From: Imperialibacter roseus
GTDB taxonomy: Bacteria > Bacteroidota > Bacteroidia > Cytophagales > Cyclobacteriaceae
DNA: 64,000 nucleotides
Reading direction: 5' to 3'
Assembly: GCF_032999765.1 (NCBI RefSeq)
Contig: NZ_CP136051.1
Location: 3,634,417 to 3,698,416 of the forward strand
Shown here: piece after piece, positions 1 to 8,940 of the stretch
How positions within the stretch are numbered: position 1 is the first letter of the stretch
Layout: each line of letters starts with the position of its first letter
Position numbers and translations under genes: made by a program
Notes under the pieces: model-generated
What the model was told of the DNA's origin: nothing
What the model saw: the letters and a program-made list of their open reading frames with translations, nothing else
Database searches by the model: none

Positions 1-2
1 TT

Positions 3-1142
3 CAAATTTTACTTTTTGCAGGCTGCATCCAGGCTATTCTCCTGGCCACTTACCTATTTTTTCATTCTGCCATCAGAGGTTCCCGGCTGTTTGGTATTCT
101 ACTGTTGCTTCTGGCCATCCACTTGTTTCTTGTCACCAACGACAGGCAGGAGTTCTTCATGCAATTCCCGCACCTTTTGCACGTCACCTGGTTGGTGCCA
201 TCACTTTACGGCCCCATCATTCTCATATTCGTGCGGCGAATCACCAGGTATTCGCTAAAGTCCTCGCTTGTGGAATGGCTTTACTTTGTCCCCTTTGTGC
301 TACTGGCTGCCTATCACATGCCTTTCTATCTCCTGTCGGCAAGCGAGAAGCAGGCCTATATTGCGGACTTCGCCCTTTCGGTGAAAGACGACTTTGGGCT
401 GATCAACCAGCTGGTCAACGTGCTCCATGTCACGTTTTTCTCTGCCTCACTTTGGTTTTATAATCTTTACAGAAAAAAGATCCTGAACTATGCTGCCTCT
501 GAGGAAACCAGACTCCTGTGGCTGGGCAATTTTCTTTGGATCAATCTTGCCATTGTGTGCGTAGGTATGGCAGTGTTTTATGCCAGAAAGTATAACCTCC
601 CCGTGGTTGGAAGCATTTACCCCTATCATTTTCTGGGTGTCATTTTCCTGATCTACTGGTCGGCCTATAAGCTCATCCGGCAGCCGGCTATTTTTCAGTC
701 GGAAACTGAAGAAGGAGGCTTTGCCGAAGTGTCGGAAGTTCCGTCGACCCAGGAGGCTGCCAGGCCGGTTACAGAACAGCAACGGCAGCTGGCTGAGGGC
801 ATCAAAAAGCTGATGGAAGAGGAAAGGCTCTACCGAACGGCCGGCCTTGCGCTGCCCGACGTGGCGGCAAAGTTAAAGTCGAACAAGCAGTACGTGTCGG
901 AAGCTATCAACCTGGTGTTTGGCAAAAACTTCTACGACTTTGTGAATGAGTACCGGCTGAAAGAATTTACCAACAAGCTTGATAGCCAGGAAGACCAAAA
1001 CCTCACGCTGCTGGGCATTGCCTCCAATGCAGGCTTCAATTCCAAGGCTACCTTTAATGCGGTGTTCAAGAAACACTATGGGATGACGCCGTCGGAATAC
1101 CAAAGGGAAAATTCCAATGTTCAAAAAACAAAGATCAAATAA
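3..1142 (+). CDS. AraC-family transcriptional regulator with N-terminal membrane domain (5' end outside window)
   Basis: The reading frame is open from the first bases of the window, so the start lies upstream and about 380 codons are visible. The N-terminal half is a series of hydrophobic segments (roughly six visible) joined by short loops. A charged linker follows, then a C-terminal AraC-type DNA-binding domain with two helix-turn-helix units, seen around ALPDVAAKLKSNKQYVSEAI and LLGIASNAGFNSKATFNAVF, ending in the typical GMTPSEYQ. Membrane-anchored AraC regulators of this shape are common in Bacteroidota. They are presumed to sense an envelope or small-molecule signal and act on nearby genes. 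The last ten codons and the stop lie inside the first unit of a 46-bp tandem repeat, so the tail after SEYQRE is repeat-derived. Ligand and targets are unknown. Confidence 0.9.
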   Translation, partial: QILLFAGCIQAILLATYLFFHSAIRGSRLFGILLLLLAIHLFLVTNDRQEFFMQFPHLLHVTWLVPSLYGPIILIFVRRITRYSLKSSLVEWLYFVPFVLLAAYHMPFYLLSASEKQAYIADFALSVKDDFGLINQLVNVLHVTFFSASLWFYNLYRKKILNYAASEETRLLWLGNFLWINLAIVCVGMAVFYARKYNLPVVGSIYPYHFLGVIFLIYWSAYKLIRQPAIFQSETEEGGFAEVSEVPSTQEAARPVTEQQRQLAEGIKKLMEEERLYRTAGLALPDVAAKLKSNKQYVSEAINLVFGKNFYDFVNEYRLKEFTNKLDSQEDQNLTLLGIASNAGFNSKATFNAVFKKHYGMTPSEYQRENSNVQKTKIK

Positions 1143-1236
1143 GCAACAACGAGGAAATTCCAAAACTCAAGCAGCAAAAGACAAATGAGCACCAAAGAGA
1201 AAACTCCAAAGCTCAAGCTGCAAATAGCAAATAAGC
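1099..1236. repeat. Three tandem 46-bp A-rich units overlapping the end of the AraC gene
   Basis: Three consecutive units of exactly 46 bp (1099-1144, 1145-1190, 1191-1236) share the pattern accaaaggRaaaaYtcc, then tcaag..caaa, then caaataagc. They differ from one another at scattered positions. Unit 1 codes for the last residues and the stop of the upstream regulator; units 2 and 3 are downstream of the stop. Confidence 0.85.
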
Positions 1237-1289
1237 TTCATTCAGGCAATTACCAGATAACCGTCATCAATAAACTAAACATCACTTGC

Positions 1290-1454
1290 CGTCATTGCGA
1301 GAAGCTCGTCTACTCATCGATTGTGTTCGATAATTATGAAGCGACGAAGCAATCCTGCTCATAGGAATTTACGCTTCGAAATAAACAAGTTTGCTTCGTC
1401 ACTTAGTATGTGGTACACACAATTCAAACTCATCTGAGTATCCTCGCAATGACG
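1290..1454. repeat. Dispersed intergenic repeat bounded by 12-bp inverted repeats
   Basis: The left end cgtcattgcgag (1290-1301) and the right end ctcgcaatgacg (1443-1454) are perfect reverse complements. They enclose about 140 bp with a further gaagcgacgaagcaatcc segment. This looks like a non-autonomous mobile repeat of the CGTCAT-bounded kind also seen near 8.9, 10.1 and 11.2 kb. It fills most of the 413-bp gap between the AraC gene and the next gene. No transposase is present. Confidence 0.65.
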
Positions 1455-1555
1455 AATGATAAAATACACGTCTCAATTCGTCCGGATTGATCAATTCGGA
1501 CGATCAGCTATCAACTCCCTCCGTATATCAGCCAGTCAAAAAACTCAAAACCATT

Positions 1556-2893
1556 ATGAAAAAGAATGTACTCATGGGGCTGATTCTCCTCGGCTGGGCT
1601 ACAGTGTCACAAGCACAAACAAAGCTCTCACTGTCGGTGCCGCTGCTCGACTTGCCTCAAAACACCCAGCTTCCGCAGAACTACCCTTCCATGCATCAGT
1701 CCCTTCAATGGAGCGCCGATGTGTACGACGTGAGCTTCTGGGGTATTGACGCCGCTAGCAATTCGCTGTTCGACAAAAAATGGACGCAGACTGGTTTCAG
1801 CTATGCCACCGGACTGCTCTTCAGCAAGTATGGCAGTGAGCTGCCCCTGCCGCTTGGCGTATGGGGGCATGAAGAATACCACCGCTCCGTGCTTGGCACT
1901 AAGGGCATCGCCAGCAAAAACGGCAACTGGATTTTCCACCGCTGGGACGGCACCGTGTATGGCCCGTCGGACGAAGACCTCGCCAACCTGAAGGCTACCG
2001 ACAACAACGCCCTGCTCTACGCCTACACGGCGGGTGTGCAATACGAAACGCAGCTTACCAAAACCAGCGTGATGAACGACTTCTACAATGAGCGCAGCTT
2101 CTACAAAGCTCCCCTGTACCTCTACAACGCCCACTATGTGTGGAACTACTTCCGCTTTGCCACCAGCACCCATTCCGACTCAGTAAAGGTGATAGCGCCT
2201 AAGTTTGAACACAAAGAGGCATCGCAGCGGGACTTCGCCGGTGCCGACCTTACCGCCTGGGCCTACGACATGTTTAACCCCAATGCATCGTACTACGACC
2301 GTGACGACTTCCCTAACGGCGAGGGCGAAAACCGCCGCATTGGCTTCCACGATCTGTCGGAAGAGGCGCAGAAATACCTGGTGAAACAGAAGCGATTGTC
2401 GCTCCTCAATTTTTTAAATCCGGCGATCATACTGGTCAATCGGATCCGGATCAATGAGGAGCTGACAATTCTTCCCTTTGTTCAATACTCTCCTACCCAC
2501 TTTGGCAACAGCATCTCGCTCAATATGCCCTTCACCTACAAAGGCGATGGCTACTTTTTGGGTGTGAATCGCTTTGCTAACTACAAACATGCCCACTACG
2601 GCGTGGAGGCGGGCGTTTACCAGCGGCCCATCGATGCACTGCAAGGACTCAGCATGTCGTGCACAGTGAAATTATGGAAGCAACCAGACAGCTTCTTCGG
2701 CAGCAAAGCCAGCTGGGGTGGCGCCATCAAATGGGGCGTGGCCTACGCTGTGGCCGACCGCCTGGCGCTTACACTCGACGTAACCGGCAAAACGGCGGGA
2801 TGGCTCGAAGGCAACCCTTACCTGAAACGCAACTTCAATCCGGTGCTGGGCTTCCAGTATATCGTGCCGGGGTTGAACAGCGGGAGGCTGTAA
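1556..2893 (+). CDS. Secreted or outer-membrane barrel-like protein with HEEYH motif
   Basis: The protein is 445 residues from the ATG at 1556, chosen because it begins MKKNVLMGL and continues into a clean signal peptide ending near SQAQ. The upstream in-frame codons look non-coding. The C-terminal third alternates polar and aromatic residues in strand-like runs (for example YGVEAGVYQRP and LALTLDVTGKTAGW), which suggests an outer-membrane beta-barrel or surface protein. Residues around 110 contain GHEEYH, which fits the HExxH zinc-binding pattern of metallopeptidases. No confident third ligand was identified, so catalysis is a possibility only. The family is not recognised. A strong terminator follows directly. 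Confidence 0.8.
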   Translation: MKKNVLMGLILLGWATVSQAQTKLSLSVPLLDLPQNTQLPQNYPSMHQSLQWSADVYDVSFWGIDAASNSLFDKKWTQTGFSYATGLLFSKYGSELPLPLGVWGHEEYHRSVLGTKGIASKNGNWIFHRWDGTVYGPSDEDLANLKATDNNALLYAYTAGVQYETQLTKTSVMNDFYNERSFYKAPLYLYNAHYVWNYFRFATSTHSDSVKVIAPKFEHKEASQRDFAGADLTAWAYDMFNPNASYYDRDDFPNGEGENRRIGFHDLSEEAQKYLVKQKRLSLLNFLNPAIILVNRIRINEELTILPFVQYSPTHFGNSISLNMPFTYKGDGYFLGVNRFANYKHAHYGVEAGVYQRPIDALQGLSMSCTVKLWKQPDSFFGSKASWGGAIKWGVAYAVADRLALTLDVTGKTAGWLEGNPYLKRNFNPVLGFQYIVPGLNSGRL

Positions 2894-2912
2894 CATAAGC
2901 AAACAACCATGA

Positions 2913-2947
2913 GCAAACAAAGCTACCTTTCCGGTGGCTTTGTTTGC
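2913..2947 (+). terminator. Intrinsic terminator hairpin
   Basis: The sequence gcaaacaaagctacc pairs with ggtggctttgtttgc around a short loop, starting 20 bp after the stop at 2893. The T-rich right arm and following ttt make it a likely terminator for the 1556-2893 gene. Confidence 0.75.
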
Positions 2948-2979
2948 TTTCAGACTTTACCATATATGTCTGAAATATG

Positions 2980-3038
2980 ACCATCGTTTGCAACGATGGT
3001 CTCCGAGAAGAGCGATTGCATCGCTCACTACAATAGTG
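2980..3038. repeat. Double-hairpin intergenic repeat (CGTTTGCAACG / GCGATTGCATCGC type)
   Basis: The 21-bp stretch 2980-3000 centred on cgtttgcaacg is a palindrome. It is followed after about 10 bp by the palindrome gagcgattgcatcgctc (3010-3026) and a small cacta/tagtg hairpin. The same two palindromes in the same order occur at 59896-59940, and in inverted order at 60100-60146. The pattern resembles REP/BIME elements moved by RAYT transposases. Confidence 0.7.
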
Positions 3039-3171
3039 ACAGATAATATAATTCCACGTAAAGTCGTAACCCTCGCTGAGATTTTTTCTATGTTTTGAGT
3101 GCTATCATCTTTAAGCCATTTGCATGAAAACACTATTGCTCCAACCCCTATCTTTGACGCTCAACATCTAA

Positions 3172-3597
3172 ATGAGCAAAATGAACAACGCCGTCATCAA
3201 ACTCTTCCTTCGTCTGGCCCTTGCCGCCGGATTTTTGTCTGCCGTGGCCGACCGGTTCGGCTGGTGGCCTGTTGAAGTCTCCGCATGGGGAAACTGGGAC
3301 AGCTTCGTGGCCTACACTGCGGTCATCAACCCCTGGGCTCCTGCGTCGGTTGTACCGGCACTGGCGGGCATTGCCACTGCGGCCGAGGTAGTGTTTGCTT
3401 TTTTTCTTTTGATTGGCTTCAAAACTGAGCTGTTCGCCAAACTGAGCGGCTACCTCCTGTTGGCGTTTGGCCTGTCGATGGCGCTTTCCACCGGCATCAA
3501 AGGCCCGCTTGACTACTCGGTGTTTAGCGCAGCCGCAGCAGCCTTTGCCCTGAGCCTGATGAAGGAGAAATATTGGGAGGTGGACAACTTGTTTTAA
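3172..3597 (+). CDS. DoxX-family integral membrane protein
   Basis: The protein is 141 residues with four predicted membrane segments. The N-terminus runs IKLFLRLALAAGFLSAVADR, with the arginine-containing first helix and FGWW segment typical of the DoxX/DoxD-like family. It is probably an inner-membrane protein; some relatives take part in thiosulfate/quinone chemistry or oxidative-stress complexes, but the role here is not known. The ATG at 3172 gives a full-length family member. A second ATG (3181) would remove only three residues. The gene stands alone, convergent with the YHYH gene on the other strand. Confidence 0.85.
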   Translation: MSKMNNAVIKLFLRLALAAGFLSAVADRFGWWPVEVSAWGNWDSFVAYTAVINPWAPASVVPALAGIATAAEVVFAFFLLIGFKTELFAKLSGYLLLAFGLSMALSTGIKGPLDYSVFSAAAAAFALSLMKEKYWEVDNLF

Positions 3598-3680
3598 AAA
3601 GTGCCGAATAATGGAGTAACAATCGCTTCCGTTGCAGAAAGCACCTTCACAGGGACAACACATACAATGCTACCGAACGA

Positions 3681-5810
3681 TCATTCAATAATGACCTTGC
3701 GAACAAATGATGTCGCATGATTGAATCCCTTCAACACATAAGTGCCTTTCTCCATGTGCCCCAGTTCCAGGCTTGTTACGTCGCCGTTGGTTCCCCCTAT
3801 CCAGCGAAGCCTGCCTGCCATGTCATACAAAGCCAGCCTGTAAGCCTGCCCGGTAAGGATGTTGAGCTGGCCCGTGGTGGGGTTGGGGTATAGTTGTTCC
3901 GCTCTTACTTCCGCTACCGACAATACCTCTCCCATTTCATAGGGAGCACCGGCATACCTGGCAATAGACGCATCGTTGAACTGGTTCATTTTGCCTTCGT
4001 CGAAACCGGGAATGCTGTTGATATTTCCTTTCCAGGCGCCGACGAGCAGAAAATGCTCTTCAAAGGTCACACCAGGGTTAGCTGAGCTTTGCTCTTCCCG
4101 GGTATGTGCGTGATAATGATACCCAAAATCATCGCCATGGTCGTGGCCGCCAAATGCATCCAAAGCCACACTGTTCCCCACCATGAATGGATAATCCTCC
4201 TCATATCGGCCAAACAGGGCAACGCCATCGTAGGCTATACCAATGACCGGCGGATGGTCATGCCCTTCATAATCAGCGCCGTTATATAGATTGATCCCAT
4301 TCCTGTTATAGGCATGGCCATCTGCATGGTAGTGCAACTCCAGTCCCCCACCGACATGAATACCTGACTGGGTGATCTCTCCGTCTTCCACTGTAAAACG
4401 AATATTGTTATTCATTGCGGGATAAATAGTCACGCCATCCACTGCAAGCCCAACTGAAGCCAGGCCAACGTAGTTATAAACGTTCTTTTCGGTAGTGGTG
4501 CCCTGGTCGCTGTCAAAGGCCGACGCCAAATCTCCGTACGGCCCAAGGTCGTTGTCCAGCACATCGTCGACGAGACCGTAGTCTTTGAGTGGAATTTTGA
4601 GCACGAAGTCACCCAATTTTCCGTGGCGGGTCACTGTAGACTCTGCATAGCCTACTCCCGGATCAGCCCCGGGAGGACGATTGACATCGATCAGCATATT
4701 GGGCCGACTAGATACCGCAAAAGACACCACTACCATAAAGGGATGTGGCACATTGTTGTTGTCCAGCGCATTGGTGAAATACACATTCAGGATATTGTTG
4801 TATCCCAGGCGGGCACCGTAGATGTCGTAACTGGCTATTTTTTGTGAGAGCATGTTTTCCCTCAAGGCCAGATAGAAGGCCTTTGGGTAGCGCAACGACG
4901 CCCCGTTGTTGGTGAGCGTGGTTTCTATTTCATCCAGCTGAGTCTCAGCAGCATGGGCGGCATCGGGCGTATTTCCAAACTGCGCCTGGTATTTTTCATC
5001 CACTCTTTCCGACAAGTCAGTAGGCAGCCTGGTATCATCAATCAGGAACACATTGTCGGGGAGCTCCGCTGTGGCGTTCGGTTGATAACTTACACTCAGG
5101 GGATTGAAATCCGACCCGTCCGCAATCTCTAGGTCGATCACATCGTTGGCGTCGGCTATAAAAAAGCTGGAGGCACTTCCTTCATCTGCTGCCCACACCA
5201 GTGCGCCACTATTGATCTGAAGCCATTTTTCCGTCCAACCAGTCACGGCCGCCAAACCGCCCTGCGCAGCATTGTACTCCCACTGATTAACAGCTTTGAT
5301 TTTGGCAGCAGTAGTATTTCCCGTAAATGTGACTACTACGTAACCCTTCTCTGCCGACTCTTCAATCTGCAAGGTGCCAGCATCTGCGCATACTGCCTTT
5401 CCCTCAGAATCGGCGTCGATACTGTAATAGCTATGAAGAAAAGGATTGAGCCGGTACTGGCCTGCCAGCGGCGTTTGCCCGTTGTTTTCGTGGGTATTGA
5501 TATCAACAGCCTGGAATATCCCCCGCAATAGCGATCCATAGGTAGCCGATGACCCATGGAAGCTGTTGACATCTGCCAGACTGAGCGTGTACACATCATC
5601 TGCACCCAGCATGACAACATGCTCTTTCGACTCATCCATTACCACCAGGTAGGCCCTGTTTTGCACGGCCGATACGGCTTGTGGTGTCCAATTCTGTGAG
5701 AAGCTTTGGTTCAGCACTTCAGAAAATGGTGCAGGACCATAATAGTCAAACTGCTGGCCAAATGAGCAAAAAGGCGAGATGATGGCTGCAATGAGTAGTA
5801 GTTTTTTCAT
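3681..5810 (-). CDS. YHYH-domain secreted protein with type IX secretion sorting domain
   Basis: The protein is 709 residues from the ATG at 5810, chosen over one ten codons upstream because it starts MKKLLLIAA and gives a signal peptide ending near CSFGQ. The middle to C-terminal part carries His/Asp-rich segments (ELHYHADGHAYN, FGGHDHGDDFGYHYHAH at about residues 540-570) that define the YHYH domain, probably metal binding. The last 75 residues begin LYPNPTTGQLNI and end GTYVLKG...VRKVIIE, a typical Por secretion (T9SS type A) sorting domain. The protein should therefore be exported across the outer membrane and held at the surface or released. The substrate is unknown. It is divergent from the beta-helix lipoprotein gene at 6054. 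Confidence 0.9.
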   Translation of the reverse strand: MKKLLLIAAIISPFCSFGQQFDYYGPAPFSEVLNQSFSQNWTPQAVSAVQNRAYLVVMDESKEHVVMLGADDVYTLSLADVNSFHGSSATYGSLLRGIFQAVDINTHENNGQTPLAGQYRLNPFLHSYYSIDADSEGKAVCADAGTLQIEESAEKGYVVVTFTGNTTAAKIKAVNQWEYNAAQGGLAAVTGWTEKWLQINSGALVWAADEGSASSFFIADANDVIDLEIADGSDFNPLSVSYQPNATAELPDNVFLIDDTRLPTDLSERVDEKYQAQFGNTPDAAHAAETQLDEIETTLTNNGASLRYPKAFYLALRENMLSQKIASYDIYGARLGYNNILNVYFTNALDNNNVPHPFMVVVSFAVSSRPNMLIDVNRPPGADPGVGYAESTVTRHGKLGDFVLKIPLKDYGLVDDVLDNDLGPYGDLASAFDSDQGTTTEKNVYNYVGLASVGLAVDGVTIYPAMNNNIRFTVEDGEITQSGIHVGGGLELHYHADGHAYNRNGINLYNGADYEGHDHPPVIGIAYDGVALFGRYEEDYPFMVGNSVALDAFGGHDHGDDFGYHYHAHTREEQSSANPGVTFEEHFLLVGAWKGNINSIPGFDEGKMNQFNDASIARYAGAPYEMGEVLSVAEVRAEQLYPNPTTGQLNILTGQAYRLALYDMAGRLRWIGGTNGDVTSLELGHMEKGTYVLKGFNHATSFVRKVIIE

Positions 5811-6053
5811 AGTTGGTTTTATAAGGAAATGCTTATTCACACTAATACAACGGGAAGTTAAGGATGAACCCTCCTATTGATATCAAAAAATGCATTATTC
5901 GCCGTAGCCAAAAGCTGACAGCATGTGATCTTTCTTTCAACCTTCTGGCGAAAGGTGGGAAAAAGTGCTGCAAACCGTTTTTAAAATGAGCCGCAAAATA
6001 TAAGTTTATTCGTGTTCTGCTTACCTTTAACAACCAGCTAGTATCCATTTTCT

Positions 6054-7178
6054 ATGACCAGATATCTCAGATCCTTCCTTTCTATCCGGTGTTTAGTTGC
6101 ACTCACCTGCCTTGCCCTCGCTCAGAGCGGCTGCAAAGACGACGAAAATCCCACCAAAGTCATCAATCCGCTGGAAAACCCAGAGGATGGGCCAGCGGCG
6201 GGTAATCCCGATGGCAAATACCCCATACCCAGCGCAGCCGGTACCGAAGATGTCACCAATCCCGATCAGATGATTGGCGACGGCACAGCGGCAAGCTGCA
6301 CGGGACAGCTGGTAGTCGACGCCATTGCCAAAGGCGGCAAAATTGTCTTCGACTGCGGTGCCGACCCCATCACCATCACGCTGCCCGAAACAGCCAAAAT
6401 ATACAACGACGCCAGCGATGAGGTGGTGATCGACGGCGGCGGGCTGATCACCCTCAGTGGTGCCGGAAAACGGAGAATCCTGTATATGAACACCTGTGAC
6501 CAAAGCCTGACCTGGACGACCTCCCACTGCCAGGATCAGCAGTACCCAAAACTCACCCTGCAAAACATCACTTTTGCCGACGGCAACTCTACCTCCGAAA
6601 AGGAATACACCGGCGGCGGCGCCCTCTGGGTTCGTGGCGGACAACTCAAGGTGGTGAACTGCCGCTTCTTCAACAATGTATGTGCCGATACCGGTCCTGA
6701 TCTTGGCGGCGGAGCCATCCGTGCATTCGATCAATATGAAGACCGTCCAATTTATGTAGTGAACAGTACGTTTGGCGGCGAAGAGGGCTACGGTAACTCC
6801 GGGTCCAACGGCGGAGCACTCAGCAGCATTGGCGTGTCGTGGACGATCATCAACTCCCTGTTCTCTCATAACACGGCCGTGGGCAACGGAGGCAATCCCG
6901 CCCAAAGCGGAACCCCGGGCGGTGGCAGCGGCGGTGCCATTTACAACGACGGCAACAAAATGACCCTGAAAGTGCTGGGCTCGCTGATTGAAAACAACGA
7001 GGTGAATGCCTACGGAGCAGCCATCTTCTTTGTGAGCAACAACCACACCGGCAACATCGTCATCGAAAAGTCGGTGATCAGGAACAACGCTGGTGGCTCA
7101 TGGTACCCGGTGTACCCCGGCATCTCCATGCACGACGACACGGATATAAAAGTGACAGTTTCGGAAATTACGGAGTAG
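6054..7178 (+). CDS. Lipoprotein with right-handed parallel beta-helix
   Basis: The protein is 374 residues. The signal sequence ends in LAQSGC, so Cys27 is the likely lipidated residue, followed by KDD. The body has repeated short turns such as GGALWVRGGQLKVVNCRFFN, GGAIRA and GGALSSIGVSWTIINSLFSH. These are characteristic of right-handed parallel beta-helix proteins (pectate-lyase-like and choice-of-anchor families) in which GGA turns precede strands and Asn ladders. Such proteins often bind or cleave polysaccharide, but no catalytic site was identified. It is surface or periplasmic. An apparent TAcctTTa box at about 6025 may be its promoter. Confidence 0.85.
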   Translation: MTRYLRSFLSIRCLVALTCLALAQSGCKDDENPTKVINPLENPEDGPAAGNPDGKYPIPSAAGTEDVTNPDQMIGDGTAASCTGQLVVDAIAKGGKIVFDCGADPITITLPETAKIYNDASDEVVIDGGGLITLSGAGKRRILYMNTCDQSLTWTTSHCQDQQYPKLTLQNITFADGNSTSEKEYTGGGALWVRGGQLKVVNCRFFNNVCADTGPDLGGGAIRAFDQYEDRPIYVVNSTFGGEEGYGNSGSNGGALSSIGVSWTIINSLFSHNTAVGNGGNPAQSGTPGGGSGGAIYNDGNKMTLKVLGSLIENNEVNAYGAAIFFVSNNHTGNIVIEKSVIRNNAGGSWYPVYPGISMHDDTDIKVTVSEITE

Positions 7179-7380
7179 ATGAGCTTTTGGAGCTTTCAGC
7201 CTCCCCATAGCTCTGGGCTATAAGGAGGGTCAACGCCATCCGATGGGCTGAGGTTCTCAGAACGCTTGATATGCAGATTAGCCTAAAATGAGGTATATTA
7301 TCACAATTGTCGTGTGAATGACGGGTAATTGTAGTGGCACTGTTGCCCTAAAACCCCACAAATTTGAAATAAAAAAACTC

Positions 7381-7929
7381 ATGAGAACCGGACAATTAAT
7401 AAAAGAACTAAGGCTGAAAAAGGGCATTACCCAGGAAGACCTGGCTTCATTGACTGACATCAGCGTCAGGACAATACAGCGCATAGAAAGCGGTGAAGTT
7501 GACCCACGTGCATACACGCTCCAATCAATTGCAGGAGCTTTGGGGGTGGAATATGAAACCCTGGCGATGAATGAACCTTCCTTTGGCGGAGCGACTAAAG
7601 AGGACACCAGCAAATGGCTGCCACTTATACATTTGAGTGGTTTATTGATACTGATAGCCCCGCCCATTGTGCTTTGGATTCTGAAGCGGGATGAAGTAAA
7701 GGACATTAGAAAACATGCCGTTGATGTTATCAACTACCAACTCAGCATTTCCCTATATGCCATTCCTTTGGTTCTTTTTGGAATTTACCCCATTCTGATA
7801 GCTTTGTTTATCTACAGCCAGGTCGTAATTATACTCAATACGATAAAGGTAACGGCTCATCAACCTTATAAATATCGCCTGAATATTAAATTTCTTAAGC
7901 CCTATCAGGAGGAGCTATCCCTGTCGTGA
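7381..7929 (+). CDS. XRE-family helix-turn-helix regulator fused to DUF4870-like membrane domain
   Basis: The protein is 182 residues from the ATG at 7381. The in-frame codons upstream lack family similarity, and the HTH begins immediately at MRTGQLIKELRLKKGITQ. Residues 4-60 form a classic XRE domain (QEDLASLTDISVRTIQRIE). Residues 80-180 contain hydrophobic segments with HAVDVINYQLSIS, matching the DUF4870/Tic20-like membrane module. It is probably a membrane-tethered regulator controlling itself or neighbours. A strong hairpin follows the stop. The target is unknown. Confidence 0.85.
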   Translation: MRTGQLIKELRLKKGITQEDLASLTDISVRTIQRIESGEVDPRAYTLQSIAGALGVEYETLAMNEPSFGGATKEDTSKWLPLIHLSGLLILIAPPIVLWILKRDEVKDIRKHAVDVINYQLSISLYAIPLVLFGIYPILIALFIYSQVVIILNTIKVTAHQPYKYRLNIKFLKPYQEELSLS

Positions 7930-7942
7930 CTTTGCACTGGCT

Positions 7943-7984
7943 AAGAACCGCAAGCCGTCTTTAATAGAAGTCCTTGCGGTTCTT
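7943..7984. terminator. Bidirectional terminator between convergent genes
   Basis: aagaaccgcaag (7943-7954) is the perfect reverse complement of cttgcggttctt (7973-7984), followed by a pyrimidine-rich ttgccccttttt stretch. It lies 14 bp after the XRE gene stop and can also serve the convergent DHFR-like gene. Confidence 0.8.
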
Positions 7985-8039
7985 TGCCCCTTTTTCCTGA
8001 AAGCCAGCCCTAGCAAATCCGCTGCCCGTACCTCTAAGC

Positions 8040-8678
8040 TTACCCTTCAGTTGGATCTTTTAACTCATACCGTTCGCCAACGGTACCCGTGCCTATTTTC
8101 CCGGCCCGCATGTAAGCAGCGATGATCACCCCGGTGGGTGTGACAATGCTTTCTGTCAGCGTAAATGCAGAAGGCATCGATCCATTGTCAAACAATTTTT
8201 TTCCTTTGCCAAGAATCAGCGGATGGATTTTGAGCCGGAGTTCGTCGACCAGGTCGTGTGCAAGGAGCAGCTGCACGAGCTCACTGCTACCCCAAACGTG
8301 GATGTCACGGCCGTTGCCCTCTTTGATTTTTTTGATGTCGGCCACGCCTTTGACCACCTCCGAGTTTTTCCAGCCAGCCACCATGGGATCCGACTGGTTG
8401 AGGCGCTTCGAAAGCACATACTTCATGCCCTCGTTAATACCCGGCCAAAACTCTCCGTGGTGAGGCCAGTAGGCTGCCCAAATCTCGTAGGTTTTCCGGC
8501 CCAGCAGGTAGTCGGCGGGTTGCAGCTCCTTTTTCACGACCTCGTCATAAACCTCGTCGTCGTAAGGTGCCACCCAGCCACCGTGTTTGAAACCGCCCGA
8601 TGGGTCTTCCCCAGGTGCCCCGGGTCCCTGCATCACCCCATCCAATGTGATCATTGACAAAACGACTATTTTTCTCAT
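8040..8678 (-). CDS. Dihydrofolate reductase family protein (RibD C-terminal-like)
   Basis: The protein is 212 residues starting MRKIVVLSMITLDGVMQGPG. It shows the conserved order of the RibD_C/DHFR-like family: SMITLDG near the start, LGRKTYEIWAAYWP at about residues 58-72, VWGSSELVQLLL at about 128 and HPLILGKGKKLF at about 150. These proteins bind NADPH, but most members have no proven substrate. A second family member lies at 37207. The promoter region carries a cluster of CTCAGAGTC repeats. The call as a reductase-fold protein is solid; the reaction is not known. Confidence 0.88.
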   Translation of the reverse strand: MRKIVVLSMITLDGVMQGPGAPGEDPSGGFKHGGWVAPYDDEVYDEVVKKELQPADYLLGRKTYEIWAAYWPHHGEFWPGINEGMKYVLSKRLNQSDPMVAGWKNSEVVKGVADIKKIKEGNGRDIHVWGSSELVQLLLAHDLVDELRLKIHPLILGKGKKLFDNGSMPSAFTLTESIVTPTGVIIAAYMRAGKIGTGTVGERYELKDPTEG

Positions 8679-8701
8679 GCTGTTTGAGTTTGTTCACTTT
8701 T

Positions 8702-8803
8702 TCCCTCAGAGTCTCCTTGCAAATCTTTTCCCTCAGAGTCTCCTGATAAGGGACTCTGAGTCAGCGCTATTTCTCAGAGTCCTCTTCGAGAGACTCTGAG
8801 GGA
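8702..8803. repeat. Cluster of direct and inverted CTCAGAGTC motifs upstream of the DHFR-like gene
   Basis: tccctcagagtctcc occurs at 8702-8716 and 8729-8743, gactctgag at 8752-8760, ctcagagtcc at 8773-8782 and gagactctgaggga at 8790-8803. There are thus five copies of one core in both orientations within 102 bp. They lie 24-125 bp upstream of the start of the minus-strand gene at 8678. They could be operator half-sites or a small repeat expansion. Confidence 0.7.
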
Positions 8804-8940
8804 ATTTCGTTTGTTGATAGAACAAATATCCGTAGGAAGCACATCATTCCAGCAGTGTAAACACGACAATGAGAGGGGCTAAATGCGGAAAGGGGGTGTG
8901 AAGGATGCCATCCCTCGCTTGCACAACCTCCGCCGCCACC

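Noticed and set aside
1099-1236. Possible CRISPR array
   Set aside because: The repeats are contiguous with no spacers and no cas genes are in the window, so this is a minisatellite.
6093-7046. 317-codon open frame on the minus strand opposite the beta-helix lipoprotein
   Set aside because: It mirrors the plus-strand gene, which has a lipobox and beta-helix repeats. The antisense translation is rich in Val/Gly/Ala/His without any motif.
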